DNA of 64,000 bases from Glandiceps talaboti (GCF_964340395.1 NC_135559.1:19539150-19603149); one strand, 5' to 3'. Numbered from the stretch's first letter, positions 1 through 13,479 are shown. The notes: generated by a model from the letters alone, not told the origin. Made by a program: numbers and translations.

Positions 1-960
1 TGCTTCGGGTGATCGTCAATTTTCATCAGATTTAGGAGTACAATGTCATTATTGTCAACTTCGATAGTAGTGTAGGTTCTCTAATAATTTCAGAAAATAC
101 TTTAATATGTTAATAAAAGTAGATTGTCGGGCGCGATCGTGATCGTAACTTCGAATTCCGTACAGCAGTGTGTTAGTGTGGTACGGTGTAGCTAACACAC
201 AGTGGGTGACTTACAGTCGGCGATACTATTGTGAAATGAACGTACTTGTACAGTGTGGTTGTGAATTTGTAATTTAATGTACGATCGTAAATAGTATCAT
301 TTGGGCATGGATATTTTCTTCAGAATCACCCTGTTTTGAAAGATGTCTCAGTTTTTGTGGTCATACATCATAACACCAACGTCGAACATTTACCGCCGTT
401 TTGATGACTTTTAACGTGAATATCATGATGTTTAACGGATGGAATTGGATCTAATTATAACAGCAAGAGAGGCTCAGAAATTATTTGTGAATAAATAACC
501 TGGCTAACAATATATAAACTAAGAACTTACCCGACGTCACATTTACCAATTGCAAAACAACAGTGAAAAGTGTTGTCAGGAGAAAGTTTGAGAGCGCAAT
601 TGGTAGCACAATCATGGTCCGTGAAAAGCTGACTGAATGGTTTCGTTCGAGTGCGAGTGGTTGCAGAGGATTCTATATGTACCGATGAGCAAGTATTTAA
701 GGTGGAAAAAGAAGTACTTAAAATAAATGCCTAATCCAATAAAAAATTATAGGAACACATAACAAATCATGCTAATCCTTTCTTTTTAACAAAGCAAACC
801 TGTGTAAACAACTTGTCATTGTATATGACTTCATGGGTGGTCGTATTTATTCTAAACGTTGTTGTGTGGTGAAGTGGTACTGTGTCTATGTGACGGCGCT
901 GCGTAATTAACTTTAGGGTCATGAATCAGGAACTAACCTGACAAAATATAAAAAAATACA
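1..960. other. No gene recognised
   Basis: AT-rich sequence with stops in all frames. I found no ORF, splice-bounded exon or repeat that matches elsewhere in the window. Confidence 0.5.
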
Positions 961-991
961 ATTTGCAAAATGATATCCGTCCGTCCATCCA

Positions 992-992
<1 letters not shown>

Positions 993-1024
<32 letters not shown>
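993..1024. repeat. (CTGT)n microsatellite
   Basis: About eight CTGT units, preceded by degenerate GTCC and ATCC units. Confidence 0.9.
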
Positions 1025-1035
1025 TCGTCTGTCGG

Positions 1036-1228
1036 CTTGATTATTATATATAATCTCCCGCTATTCCGAATGAGTGCTACGTCATCGAGGACGAATGATT
1101 CCTCTCAAGTCGGCCGTATCCCTCCGAGCCGATCGTAGACAGACATAGGGGAATCATGAGTCCGAGATGACGTAGCACGAATGAGAAATACTGGGAGATT
1201 ATTTATTTATTATATACATAGACCCACT
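1036..1228. mobile_element. Foldback MITE-like element, copy 1
   Basis: The two ends are inverted copies of each other. The left half reads AATCTCCC, a gap, then GAATGAGTGCTACGTCATC; the right half reads GATGACGTAGCACGAATGAG, then GGGAGATTATTTATTTATTA. A second diverged copy lies at 2543-2732. There is no coding capacity. Such structures are usually non-autonomous DNA transposons; the superfamily cannot be assigned because no clear target duplication is visible. Confidence 0.7.
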
Positions 1229-1239
1229 ATTTTTTTTTC

Positions 1240-2200
1240 TATTATGACGACAATTTTAAACTAAAATATTCCGAAACTTATGCTGAACGCGCATCAATTT
1301 TACGAAGTGATGGGGCTACAGCACTCAGCTGTTCATTCATCAGTTTTCAGAATGTAGACGCCATTGAGACAGTAGTCTATCAGCTAGCCCTCGGATGTTC
1401 TTCCGATAAAATACGACACACAGCCGAACAATGCTATCGAGGATGGAACATCCGAGGTCTAGCGAATGTCATCAGGATATAAATAACTGCCAATTAGAGA
1501 ACCGTATTAGCGACAAGCACAAACAGAGGACAATAGCTAAATTTTCATGCATATTCATCTTAAGGAGGGGCTTGTAAAAATTAACCACCAAGGCGTTAAC
1601 TAAAATGTGTGAATGACAACGTCTACACACTCATCAAACACAATTACCATAAACTGATAAGTCATAGTAATAATATAAATGTATTTGTCATCACCTACAT
1701 GCAGAGATTGAATATATCAAAGTATATATATGCATATATGGCCCAACCCACCGCTTATCGTAATCGCAATGGAATGTCCGGTCTGAAAATGACATTTGCT
1801 AGACTGTTCGGGCAAGCCCTCACATGCGAACTTCGTTCGCTTATAGCTATAGCATCGAAAGAAAGCCCGAACGTCTAGCAGCAAGACTATTGAGACAGCT
1901 GCCGTCGCTACTACTACTACTAACGTATATGTTGAGATCAGTAAAATTACACCACAGACTCTCAGGTAGGGAACATTTTTCCAAGGACGGGACGATTATC
2001 AAGAGCAGTGATTAATTCTTTGATAAAATATAGACACTTTCATCGGAAAAAATGAGTCATATCGAGAGACTGACTAACGAACGGATGCCTACTAGTACTA
2101 CACCGGTTATGCATAGAACTTGGCTCAGAGTCATACTCTAAAAACATCAACATTGGCAAGTTAAAATGTCGACAACATTGTGAAATTTTCAAAAACACAC
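1240..2200. repeat. Direct duplication, unit A
   Basis: Together with the adjoining foldback element this forms a unit repeated at 2543-3145. Matching parts are 1244-1320 with 2751-2830, and about 1905-2195 with 2877-3140. The stretch 1330-1890 is absent from the second unit, so it was inserted in A or lost from B. That stretch holds two small inverted repeats: CTCGGATGTTC near 1388 paired with 1447, and arms at 1798-1817 and 1862-1882. No gene recognised. Confidence 0.7.
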
Positions 2201-2435
2201 TGTCAAAAGACATTCAAAAATTCTATCAATAGTTGACTTTAACGGACAACGATTTCACTGTGTTGCGCAACTATCACAACTGGAAGTTTTTACGATGTTG
2301 ATGTTAGCATGTCTACGTACGTTAGTGGCTGTACGAAAGGCGATGTGTCCATAAGAGGTGTATTTGTTCACTGTTTACACTGATGATGATGGTCGATGTT
2401 CGGCAAACCATGAATAGCAAGGAAACCATATTTTC

Positions 2436-2436
<1 letters not shown>

Positions 2437-2489
<53 letters not shown>

Positions 2490-2490
2490 C
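2437..2490. repeat. (CAA)n microsatellite
   Basis: About 18 uninterrupted trinucleotide units. Confidence 0.95.
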
Positions 2491-2542
2491 GTAACTGTAC
2501 AGGTTGACGACGTTATACTTTGACGTCACACCCTGGGAATAT

Positions 2543-3145
2543 GAGGGTCTATGTATATAATAATATATATAATATCCAGGTATTCCTCATTTCTCATCGC
2601 GGATGAATGATTCCCCTTACGTCACCTACCGACTCGGAGGAATACAGACATAGGGGAATCATCATAAGTTCGACATGACATGGCACGAATGAGAAATACA
2701 GGGAGACTATTTATTTATTACATACATAGAACCACTATAGTTTTCTAGCATGATGACAATTTTAAACTGAAATATTCTCAAAATTTTCGATGAGGGTGCA
2801 TTAATTTTTTTGAAGTGAAGGGGCTTCCTAGAATTTAATCAGCATTGTGACCAGTGTTGCCGGTCGCTAATACAATACTACTAACTTATATGTTAAGATA
2901 AGTAAAATCACACCACAGACTTTCAGTTAGGGAATATTTTGTCAATGACAGGACGTTTGTCAAGAACAGTGACTTTTTCGTTGACAAACCACGTAGTTTT
3001 TCATCGGAAAAAATTAGAAATATGGAGAGACTGACTAATGAACGGATACCGGTTATGCAAGTCTTAGAACTCGGCTCATACCTAAAAACATAAACACTGG
3101 CAAGTTAAAACATCGAAAACATTGTGAAGTCTTCAAAATATGGTG
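2543..3145. repeat. Direct duplication, unit B, with foldback MITE copy 2
   Basis: A second copy of the foldback element (2543-2732) is followed by the same flank as in unit A. It shares the phrases CACCACAGACT, TTCATCGGAAAAAAT and GGCAAGTTAAAA in the same order. Divergence is substantial, so the duplication is not recent. Confidence 0.7.
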
Positions 3146-3231
3146 GCGCAGAGATGACAAAGGAACAATAGATTTGTGGAAGAAATAATTAATTTTTTGA
3201 GAGCAAAATATTCAATACAAGGAAAAAAAAG

Positions 3232-3284
3232 TTCTTTCATAGGACAAAACATTATTTTTCATTGGAAAATGTCCTATGAAAGAA
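3232..3284. repeat. Perfect 15-bp hairpin
   Basis: TTCTTTCATAGGACA at 3232-3246 is matched exactly by its reverse complement at 3270-3284, with a 23-nt loop. No gene or terminator context is evident. Confidence 0.8.
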
Positions 3285-3289
3285 ATTTC

Positions 3290-3950
3290 CTGACCACCAA
3301 GAACCCGAGTAAGGCTCTGGTACTAAGCAAGTTAACACGGTTAGTAGGACTACTAGTGTGATAAACCTCGTGTTGTGCTAATTTTGCACCTGCCTACTGC
3401 TCCACTGAGAGAGCGAGCCTTAAAATGTAGTACTCCACTCGACACAAGTTTGTCAGAGGAAACCACACAGATGAGAGTTCTAAGACTATTACATGTGTTT
3501 TTAATGTAAAATATCGTTACCTACAATGCTACAACAATCTGACTAGCTATTAAGCTTAACTTTTTAGAGATGTATTACAGCAGTGCAAAAGTAGAAGGTG
3601 TTGTGGAAATATTGTTAGTAAACTTGTCTTTGAAATCTCTTTGTTCGTTCTAACCTCCAATTTTCAAAGAAAATGGTCGAGATGAACATCATCTTTCATG
3701 GGCACTGACGTGTGTGTGTGTGTGTGTATGTCTACCTGTGGGCAAGGTATTTAAAAAACTACAGCATCAATTCTAATGAAACTCACTACACATCGTGGAT
3801 GTGCAAACGACAAGAACTGATTAGATTTTAGTAAATATCCAATAAAAATTAATTTTACATTTGCATAGTCAATTCTTAAGACTGTATTCTGTAAATCCAA
3901 TATATTTGGTACATACGTTAACCAATAGAAAATGCATATGTCCTCTAAAT
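3290..3950. other. No gene recognised
   Basis: Contains only a short TG run near 3712-3727. No supported coding sequence. Confidence 0.5.
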
Positions 3951-3954
3951 TTTT

Positions 3955-4540
3955 CTGATGTAGCTTTTAGTTTTAATTAGTAATTTGCATAATTACTGAT
4001 TTTCAGTAATTAAGCTATCTAAAAAATGCACACTCCAAATTCTGCACAATTTGACGTCATACATGTGATAGAGCCTGTTTGCATGTAGTATTTAGTTTTA
4101 AAATGAGTAATTTATATAATTGATCATTTTTCGGCAATTATGCTATATCTTTAGAATGCAAGGTTCATATAATGTGTACAAACAACAACATAGCGTGCAT
4201 ATCTGTGAAGTTTGTTCATATATAGCTTTTAGTTTTAATGCATCATTTGCATGAACTAATTTTCGGCAATTTCGCTGTATCTTATGAATGCAAGCTTCAC
4301 ATTTCATATAATTAACAATTTTCTGATAATTAGACCATATCTTAGAATGCAAGCGTCTAATTTAACATATTTTGGTACACCATAAACCTAACATCAAAGT
4401 GAACAAGTGTACTTTAAAGCTTGTTGATATAGCTTTTTTAATGGAGGGTTTTATGTAGTTTTGTAATGTGCAATTTGCATAAATAATCATTTATGATAAT
4501 TAGGCAATATCTTTAATGGAATGTAAGCTTCAAATTACAA
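3955..4540. repeat. Diverged ~130-bp tandem repeat
   Basis: At least four decayed units follow one another. Each has TAGCTTTTAGTTTTAA or a variant, then ATTTGCATAA, then a TTTTCGGCAATT-like block, then a TATCTTTAGAATGCAAG-like end. The units start near 3961, 4087, 4224 and 4430. This looks like an old satellite-type array. Confidence 0.75.
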
Positions 4541-4559
4541 TTCATTTAGTACATACATG

Positions 4560-5960
4560 GATGGTATTACCTGTGTTTAGCAATGGCAACTAAGGAGGAA
4601 ATAAGCAACAAGCAATCTTGTTGACAAATCCAATATGGCGTCAGTGAAAGCGCCCTCACACAGCAAAAATTAGAAATACAGTTGGCTTCCTTCAGTGACA
4701 ACTGAGTACTAGAAGGCTTGATATCTTTCTTCTATTTTGTTGTTAATACTTTTTCATTGTATATTACTCCATAAATATTTAAGGACATTACTTCATTAGT
4801 GTGAGAAGTGTAAAAATGTGAAAAATGGTAGTAAAAATAGACCAGGAGCCACATTTTAATGAAATAAATATGAAAATATTGATCTGTTGTAATTCAATTA
4901 AATATACAAATTCAAAAATAATTTAAAGTATAGTTATTTTGTTATATACGATAAAATGCACAATTATAAAACCCACTCTCTCACCTCTGACCCATTTGAA
5001 AAAAAAATCTTTACCTGTTGCTTCCAGAATACCTTTCGTCTATAGCAATGCCATATATTGAACACATTCATGGAAAATCCAACTTCTTGACATATGATTT
5101 ATTAATTTTCATTGTAAACATTTCTTACGCATTTATATAAACCCAGAGTGATTTATTTAATAATTTCTCTATAAACAATATTTATATTTTAGTCTTGCTG
5201 ACTGATAGTGAGTATAGATGTAGAGGCCAAAATCAGAGATTATGGATAATCCATGGATTACACATTTGACAAGATATTGAACAAAGGTTATGGCTGGATT
5301 TTGACAAAATATTGGTGGAAAGACTGTGTATGACACAGTGATTAAAAAAAGTTCAATGTAAACGCATCCATATTATAGGTGACACTAATGTTTATATTTG
5401 TAAATTTCACCGATAGTTTTGTTGCCATGGAAACGTATCTTCAGGGAAATGCAATGATTTGGCAATGTATAGCTGAACATGGTAACCATTCATTATTTTA
5501 TCACCAAAATCTAATGAATTAGTCCTTGTGTCATAATAGTTTGCACAACACTCCATCTATTATTAATTTTTATTTTTTTCAAATGACAATTTATTTTTAA
5601 ATATCACCGATTTTATTGCCATGGTAACCACAAATCTTCAAATTCTAATGAAGTTGTTTGTGTGTGTGTCATAGATAATCTAGCCGCAAAACTGTCAAAA
5701 AAGAGAATAATTGCATATTTTTTAAAGATGTCCTGTCAAATTTGTAATCAGTGGATTGTTCTGATTTCTATTTTAGAGAACACATACATGTACCTGTATA
5801 TTACAAATAGTATTAAAATCCTCATTCATATAGAGAAGGTAAAATTTGATGAGTGTTTTGATTGACTATAATGTCTTATTGGTAAATATACAATGTACAA
5901 CTTCAAATGAGAAAAAGAAACAATTTCAAATAATAAATTGATATATAATTATTGCTGTAA
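4560..5960. repeat. Dispersed repeat B, copy 1
   Basis: Collinear with 60600-61570 over many blocks, including TTGTTGACAAATCCAATATG, GTTGGCTTCCTTC and TTAGTGTGAGAAGTGTAAA. Contains several TTGCCATGG(T/C)AAC motifs, which are near-palindromic. No reverse transcriptase, transposase or ORF is recognisable, so its class is unknown. Confidence 0.75.
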
Positions 5961-8110
5961 ATAAAAAAGAGCAAATATTGTGTGCATGCATTTACATGTT
6001 ATCACTGCAAATTCTATTTTATGATCAGGAGTTTATCTCGATTATGATGTAACAACTGAAAGTTAAATTCAAACTTGCACAGCTCACATTTGTATCATAA
6101 ACAGTGTGAATGGGAAGTTAGACAATTTTTTTTTCGCATTTTCATGAGTTCATTGGAGGTGGATGTCAGAGGAATCATGTAGTTTTCTATTATTTACCAA
6201 AAAAAATATGTAAATGTAACTGTAAATTTTTTAATATGATATAGCTTGATTTATCAAGAAGTTGCTAACTTTTATTGGTGTATTACTCACCTGGCCTTCA
6301 GTTGTAACTTAAGTTACATAAAACTTCACTTTCACTATTTATTTTTGCCCTAACAAGCCATGTTGCCTATTCTTCATAGTGTGAAATCTTAAAACATCTC
6401 TGACATACGCTGAAAAACGACTTCAGCAGCTTTAACTGGACAAATGCATTGATGCTCAGCTCTACCAATGACTCACAGCATATTGACGTGTGATAAAGGC
6501 TGGATTGATTGGGAGGGTAATAAGTGATTGAATAATATACATGTGATTAGCTTGTACTTTCACTCTTCTCTTCATGACACTTCAAATTTTGCATGGGTAC
6601 AGTCAAAGAACAACCTGCACTTGCAGTCACAGCTAACCTCTAGGTTACATAAGAAGATTGGTGAATATACCAGTAACAGTAACAAACACACAACTGCACC
6701 ACAAGTGATAACATCACACCATGCCATTGTACAGGACAGTGATACAATCTATCAATTACAAAACCATTAAGAACAAAATGTGACAGATGATTTGAACTGC
6801 TCAGTCTATACTTTCTTTGTAGAAAGGACATGCCATTTTACTACATTTTAGCTTTACCTACTAAATTTGTATACATGAAATATAAATCACATATCAGCTT
6901 CATCCCTGACCTTTCTTTATCTTTGACAATAATAGTTAATATATATGTTGATGCTGAAGTATTTCCACTATCTTTAAAGATTTCTTTCAATAAGTGCTTA
7001 CCTCTATTCTCAGTGTTTTGACCACTATGGTATATGTGTCCCTAGTATGTAGTATATATGATACCATGACTATCTGTGATTTATTTTCAAAGTAGAAATG
7101 ATGATCTTACAACATAAACAGAATCTACATATATTGGATGACTATCTTGTGTATCTTCACTGACATCTGACAAAACAATGTTGAACTTGAAGCTTGTCAA
7201 CAATATTCAAACAGAAACAGTTGTAGCCTGTACCATGGAAGTGGTTGATACATGTACTTCTATGCCTGTACTGAATACTTTACTAGCACAAACACGACAT
7301 TTTTTTAAAAACGAGTTCCATGAAATTCAAATGACATTGCCCTTCTCGCTCAGCATACCATAAATCGAAACCACAATAGTGTCACTGGCACCAAATGTTG
7401 AAGATGTTGTCAGTCGATGTGTAAAAATAAAGTGTAGTGACGATACGAAAATCGTCGATACACACGTAACACCACACATTACGGGAAAAAACTCAAACGA
7501 CAGAAAAAATACTCAAGACATATAACACCACAAAATATGATGATAAAATCACAAGGAATACATCTAAAGAGGTTTCAATAACTTTAAAATTGATTAACAC
7601 GTCAAAAATTGACTTCAAAATTACATTTCAGGGTCACAAAGCTAACTTACTGAGATTTTGAAATTATTTCCTCCACCTAAGTTGCCGCAAAGGTCGTACG
7701 CGAAACACAGGTGAAATAGACAGGTCACTTGATGCTGGCATGCGCAAAAGTATGTAACCTTAACTTATTTATAACACATTGCAACGTAAAGCACATAGTA
7801 TTTTTTCATCAACCGTAGAATGGATAATCTGATTCTGTAGAATTGTCTTCGATGAAGACATGTTCATCAAATTTGTCTTTCAATTTTTTTTTAAATGTTT
7901 CAAATATGGTTTCCACTGGTCTCCAAGAATGTCACAGTAACTCGTTCTGTTGTTTACTATAAATTGTTTGCTTTTCAGGTGTTCCACTGCGTGTGTAGGG
8001 CTTTATGTACTCTGTACGGTCCCGACTCTATATAACATAACAAATAATGTGCAATAAATTGAACTTGCGTCAGTGGTTTGTGAGAAACGTACAACACAGA
8101 CAGGCAGACA
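5961..8110. other. No gene recognised
   Basis: Short open stretches at 6528-6770, 6830-7021 and 7178-7363 show no family resemblance and no supporting context. I do not call genes here. Confidence 0.5.
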
Positions 8111-8115
8111 GACAA

Positions 8116-8165
8116 ATACATACATACATACATACATACATACATACATACATACATACATACAT
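8116..8165. repeat. (CATA)n microsatellite
   Basis: About twelve tetranucleotide units. Overlapping Met/Tyr/Val/Cys-rich minus-strand open frames here are translated microsatellite. Confidence 0.95.
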
Positions 8166-8169
8166 TCAA

Positions 8170-8325
8170 AATGATACACACACATACACAATTTAGTTTG
8201 ATTAGAAATTGGTTGGATGTCAAATTCTCACAACTTTCATATAATTGTTTCAAATTTTATTGATATAAACAAAGAGTAACAATCCAAGATGCTTTGTTTC
8301 AAGCCATGATCTTAATATCTAACAC

Positions 8326-8361
<36 letters not shown>

Positions 8362-9275
8362 GGTATGTCATGGAGTCGCCTTGACCAACTGAGGTGGGGA
8401 GGAAGACAATTGTAACATACATTCAAACCAACACTTACATCCTTACTGATACAACAGACATTCAAACACATTACAGTCATCAACTTTACCAACAACACAA
8501 ATATCAGAGTTAATACAGTTGTGCAACACTCACTCATAGACTCACCAACCCTTCAAACAAACACTAAGATATTTATTCCAGAATGAGAAATCCCACTGAC
8601 GGGAATTAGTTGAGATTTGATCAACAAGCAAAAAACCAGCTAACGCAGAGAATCAAAGGCAAAAACTAAAGGCAAACAAGACATATTGTCAGAAGGCAAT
8701 ATCCAGAGGCTGTAACACATAACAATTGCCAGAAGGCAGAAATAAAAAGCAATTGTCAGAAACCAACATTACCACTTAAAAATTGTCCAAAACAAGAAAA
8801 TAAATAAATACTGACAGAGTAATAGCAAAACTCCTCAATTACAAACAAATACACCTCAACAATCCCCCCTGTCATTAAGCATACAATACTAAAACTCTTT
8901 CGAGCCCAGAATCATACAAACAAACATATATTACCAAACTAGTTCAGAGGCCACATTATGATATAATACCCTGTTAAAAAACAAAACAAGATATCAAATT
9001 ACTAAACGAAACAAAAATATGAAAGTTAAAAAAAGGAGCCTTAAATGCAAAAGTGAAAAGAAAAAACTTCAAACAACCACAACAGAAAACAAAAACAAAT
9101 TAAATAATGACAACACACAAAACTATTTACATCATGATCTTGGCAATTAACAATCGATGAGGAAAAATAACTAATTGCACATGTTCTATTGTATTCCAAT
9201 AAATCTCTGTAAGAACAAGAATATCAAAACTTTGCCCATACAGAAGGCATTCAGTTTAATTAAATCTGGTTATAC
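8170..9275. other. No gene recognised
   Basis: Low-complexity, A- and CA-rich on the plus strand, with a TTTTC tract at 8325-8360. No supported gene. Confidence 0.5.
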
Positions 9276-9279
9276 ATAT

Positions 9280-9460
9280 GTTACGGGAAACAGCAGGAAG
9301 GATTATTGCTAATTACGCATAAAAGCCCGAGCGCGTCAGAAATTCCAGATATTTTGTTGGCACTGACAAAGTCCGCTCTTGGTACCAAAACAACACATTT
9401 TAACCTGGAAGTAGTGGAATCTTGGAGTCCAAACCATCATCAAAGAGAGACGGGTGACGT
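9280..9460 (+). pseudogene. Relic of the sulfotransferase 5' flank
   Basis: This segment is a diverged copy of the block 250-370 bp upstream of the sulfotransferase start codons at 20892, 41283 and 54740. Shared landmarks in order are AGCAGGAAG, AAAGCCC, a CAGAA-TTC box, TTTTGTTGGCACTGACAAAG with a two-base difference, AATCTTGG-like spacing and CCAAACCATCATCAAA. No sulfotransferase coding sequence follows it, so it is either the orphaned leader of a lost gene copy or a transposed fragment. It marks a fifth locus of the family, lying about 11 kb upstream of the first copy with coding sequence. Confidence 0.65.
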
Positions 9461-9689
9461 AAAAGTAAATACACGTTATGTGCATTCTCTTCTCCAATAA
9501 CCAACTCCATATAAACCAACTCCGCATTGCGTACACGTTGAAAACACCATACCGGTGTACACACACCTATGCATGTTTCAAGTGACACTAAGTTAACACC
9601 ATAGACACTTTCAATCAAACAACCATTACTGCTGTAATACGTGTTTGTCATTCGGTAACGTTAACATATAAAGACCGAGTCGCTATTGT

Positions 9690-9915
9690 TGTCTGTGAGG
9701 AATGAGGTATGACGTGACGGGCGCCCTCACACAACCGTCAACCCCTCTCAGAGAGAATTGGTGTCTGGAATTGGGTGGACTTGATTTAGCGACCCCGGTC
9801 CACCGGGGTCACGACCGGCTTACGTCGTCACATGCTCGGGATAGTTCGGTTGACGAATCCAATCAAGAGCCGGCTGACAGTGCTCACTTATTCAAATATG
9901 ACATCTCCCAATAGA
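9690..9915 (+). other. CpG-richer patch with a 70-codon open frame
   Basis: Unusually GC- and CpG-rich for this window. It contains a perfect hairpin, GACCCCGGT with ACCGGGGTC, at 9791-9810. An ATG frame (9702-9914) runs through it, but the peptide matches no family I recognise. It could be a promoter-type CpG patch, a first exon, or chance. It lies just downstream of the sulfotransferase 5'-flank relic. Confidence 0.3.
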
Positions 9916-10781
9916 TGTCATGAAACTTGTACAGCTACTCTAAAATTATATTTCAACTCTTAGCTTAAAGTGCAAGGACATTATTTTGTTAATGTAAGTA
10001 CAAACATAAATATAAATTTCCAGATGACGTTTATCGCTCATCACCGCCATGTTCGACCATCGACCGATAAAGACCAAACGCGAAATCCTTCAGACAATAA
10101 AATCAAACGAGATCATATAGAAATTTAAAGAAAATATGGAAAACAATCTAGATACTGAAGAGTATATTTAATCAGTCAATCAATGACTCTAATCGTTACC
10201 CATCACATTTGAAATTTGAAATAGCCATATGGAAAGGTTAATATAAAACAATCTTTGCCAAGTCCATCTTTGTGACTCAATGAATGGCAAAATATTTGTT
10301 ACTTTAAAATCATGTTTGTTATTGTACATTATTTAGCTTTTATTCGATGTACTGTTACAAACTGTTACAATATTGTTTCACATTGATTTTTCAAGTAGGA
10401 AGCCATGATATAATTGTGTTATAATTTAGTATTCCAAAATAAGTACCAAATCCTCATCCATATGGTCACTTTAAGGCAAGATTGTATTCCATTGCTATCG
10501 CATGTAGGTAGGCAGGTAGGTAGGTTAACGCCGGATAGGTTGGCAGATGGATGGATGGATGGATAGGAAGATGAACGGATTTCGTAGGATGAGGCGTGGG
10601 ATGGTTACTCGGATAAACTTTAGACAGGGCTGTACAGCTAGCCCAGGTTCCGATGTATTTTTTTTATTTGCTACGGCTTTCCTTTCGGCAAAGAAGTGAC
10701 GTGATGAAGGTATACACATTTAAGATATATCGACCAATCTGCCGTAAGTGGCGCTATACTGATTACCCAAACACGGTCATC

Positions 10782-10817
<36 letters not shown>

Positions 10818-11400
10818 GGGGGGGAGGATATGTATTCGATGGATGTAATTTGTTAGTCACATATTTTTTGTAATGTCATTTTACCTTTGACTCAAGGATT
10901 GTGGACATTGCTTAAACATAGAATAGGTAAACGCCCATTTCGGTGATTGAGTGACCACTGGCACTTGGATACAACCCCATTCAACTTCATATGCGAGTAT
11001 CATGGGAGTATTTATTTGGGAACATATATAATATGATGTAGTCTTAGATTTGCATGTAATTATCGTTGTGCACACAGATCTAGAGGTACTTCCATCTCGA
11101 GAGCTATTAGCTCGAATTCAGTGACACCATGCCATAAGACGTACTCAATGTTTTGCCTAGATAGTATAATAGATGCAACGTTTTCTTCATACCTAAGCTA
11201 GATGAGATACTAATGGCAAAAGAGGAGTTTCTTTGTTCTTTTTGCCAAATGTAACAAGAAAGCAATGTTGCACGCATCAGAAAAACTATTCAAATGAAGT
11301 AAGATTTAATAGTAGCACACATTATAAAAAACATGTTATAGCTGGCACCTTGTGCACGTTGAAAAATGGGAGAACGCGAGCTGAGAACCATTGATACTGT
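9916..11400. other. No gene recognised
   Basis: Contains short GGTA/GTAG and ATGG microsatellites (10505-10565) and a TTTTC, poly-T, poly-G tract (10780-10826). No supported gene. Confidence 0.5.
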
Positions 11401-11401
11401 T

Positions 11402-11763
11402 TAGAAAGTTTAATAATAACGTTATTTATATAGCGTTTTCCCACTCTGCTGAAAGGTTTTACAATTATTACCCTTGTCACAGATATATAGCGTCCCAATG
11501 GCCCATTATTTCCTCAACTCTCAGGAGAGCATACAATCCATTGCAGCCTCTATAAGCGCATATGGTTAAAGCATTCACATTGCAGCCTCTATCCTACCAG
11601 GTCCCCAATTATACACCTGGGTTGACTGAGGCACAGTCATTGTTCACATATTGCCAAAGGACTTTAGCCATTCAAAAACAAACGGCAGCGACGATACTTG
11701 AATCTGTAACCTGCAAATTCCAAGCCGGCCACTCTAACCATTCGCCCATCATGACTCAATGAC
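11402..11763 (-). mobile_element. tRNA-derived SINE, minus orientation
   Basis: Same family as 34385-34762 (plus strand) and 51426-51785 (minus strand). Read on the minus strand, it has a tRNA-like head with a GGCGAATGGTTAGAGTGG-type A box and a diverged B box. The body contains the shared blocks CCTTTGGCAATATG and GGCTGCAATGGATTGTATGC. The tail ends in GCTATATAAATAACG followed by an ATT-rich run. The head is the most decayed of the three copies. Confidence 0.8.
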
Positions 11764-13479
11764 ATTTTGTCATTTTGAGTAGTGAATGGATACAATTGCC
11801 GTTGCTTTAAGTTTAAAGTTGTCACATAATCGTAGAACCTTAAGCTTGATCGACAGAAAGGCGTTGCTGGGACGGAGGTGCTGATAGCTGCATACGCAGT
11901 TGACTAATCTCATTCTTCGACTGTCAATGTTTTAGCTTGAGTTCTAACTGACTGCGTTCTCTCAAGCTCGTCGATGTCGATGTGTTTAACTTCAGCAGGT
12001 TGAGGGACCCCATGTGTGTGGCATGTCCTACCGCGAACTTTAATTGTACATATGTTGGTGTCGAAATTGTGCGGTGGCCCCTTGCAGCCAGGACTGTTTC
12101 ACCCAATAATGTTCCTTAATGACATCCAGTACATTTCGTCTTGCCTATTTAAATGATTTGACGGACTGTGCAATGTGAATGTAAAAATAAATTTGACTAT
12201 GATTGGTGTGACCTCTCTGATTGATGTTTATCGAATGAGTACGTAACTAATCTGAATATCAAGGTGTCCGGCACGGAGGGCGCACTTCTATCCTGATTAC
12301 CAATTTCGAGCACTCCCCAAAATACAAAACCGTTAATGCTTTCGAAACGCCTATAATACATTGTACATTTGTAATTTTCAGAAGCAATTATTTCAAATGT
12401 AACTTTATTTCGCTTTCTCAGAGATAAACCTAGGCAACACTTATTTTTTAAGACTTGTCTAATCGCTTTAAAGAAGGAATAGATACTTGTGATCTTTCGG
12501 CGGACAAAAAAATTACAATCGAAATTTACAATCGCCAATAGCCAGACGGGTAGCATAGTTTAATTTAGTATATAGCTTTTTTATATCATAACATCACTCT
12601 CTAGGAACTTACAAATTCTTCAAGTTGAAGTCACAGTTATTATGAAAATGGGAAAACTTTCTAAACAAGATGATATAAATGTTTGCTAAAAAGTACATTT
12701 TGTTCGACATATCCATGGCTTTATATAATCGCATGTATTCAATAAACACAGAAGCCAGTTTTGAACAGAGAGAGAATATGTACTTGCAATTAACTGGAAG
12801 GTGAACCGTAACAGAGAGTTAAATATCACAGATGACTTCAAGTGACAGGCTTTACAAATCTAGTATTATGACTATATTTTCTTTTAGGGTGTGTTCCTTT
12901 ACTACAGCCTCTAAATTCCTAACTTTAGTCGGCGTGTCAATATAATCTAAACTGAATGGAACATGTTGAGTACATACCGTTATATGTAAAGAGTCACGAA
13001 CCCTGAAAAAAACTTACAGGGGATATTTAAAAGACAGGTACTTTGTTTGTTTGTAAAGGTGGGTCTCCAATTTCCTCGGTCAAGTCACAGACCCTATCTC
13101 GATTTCACGTTCCGAAAATCGCGAGAACAAAATTGATTATTTGTCCTTTTCCCTGTGGTCAAGTGTACGTCTTTGATGAGTAGATGAGGAACACGACAGC
13201 AGGTAAACATAAACTAAATAAACAAGAGAAGTGCTCGAAGACTGGCGAATCCCGTCAACACACAAACGTGCTACATTGATGATGTTTAGGTTGTCATTTA
13301 CTAGTATATCTTGCAATATGTTATCATGGGGACAATTTGGTGGAATGTGAATGGTAAATATCACACATTCTACTGCAGCGATTACAATGAAACTTGAGCA
13401 ATACCCGCGTTCATTTTTAATGCCTGGATTGTTTTATATACTTAGCAGACTGCAATAAGTCAACTACCATAACACCGAC
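11764..13479. other. No gene recognised
   Basis: A 119-codon minus-strand frame at 12197-12556 is the longest open stretch. It has no recognisable domain, paralogue or signal, so I treat it as chance. Confidence 0.45.

Noticed and set aside
12197-12556. 119-codon minus-strand ORF
   Set aside because: No recognisable domain, paralogue or exon signals; within chance expectation for 64 kb.
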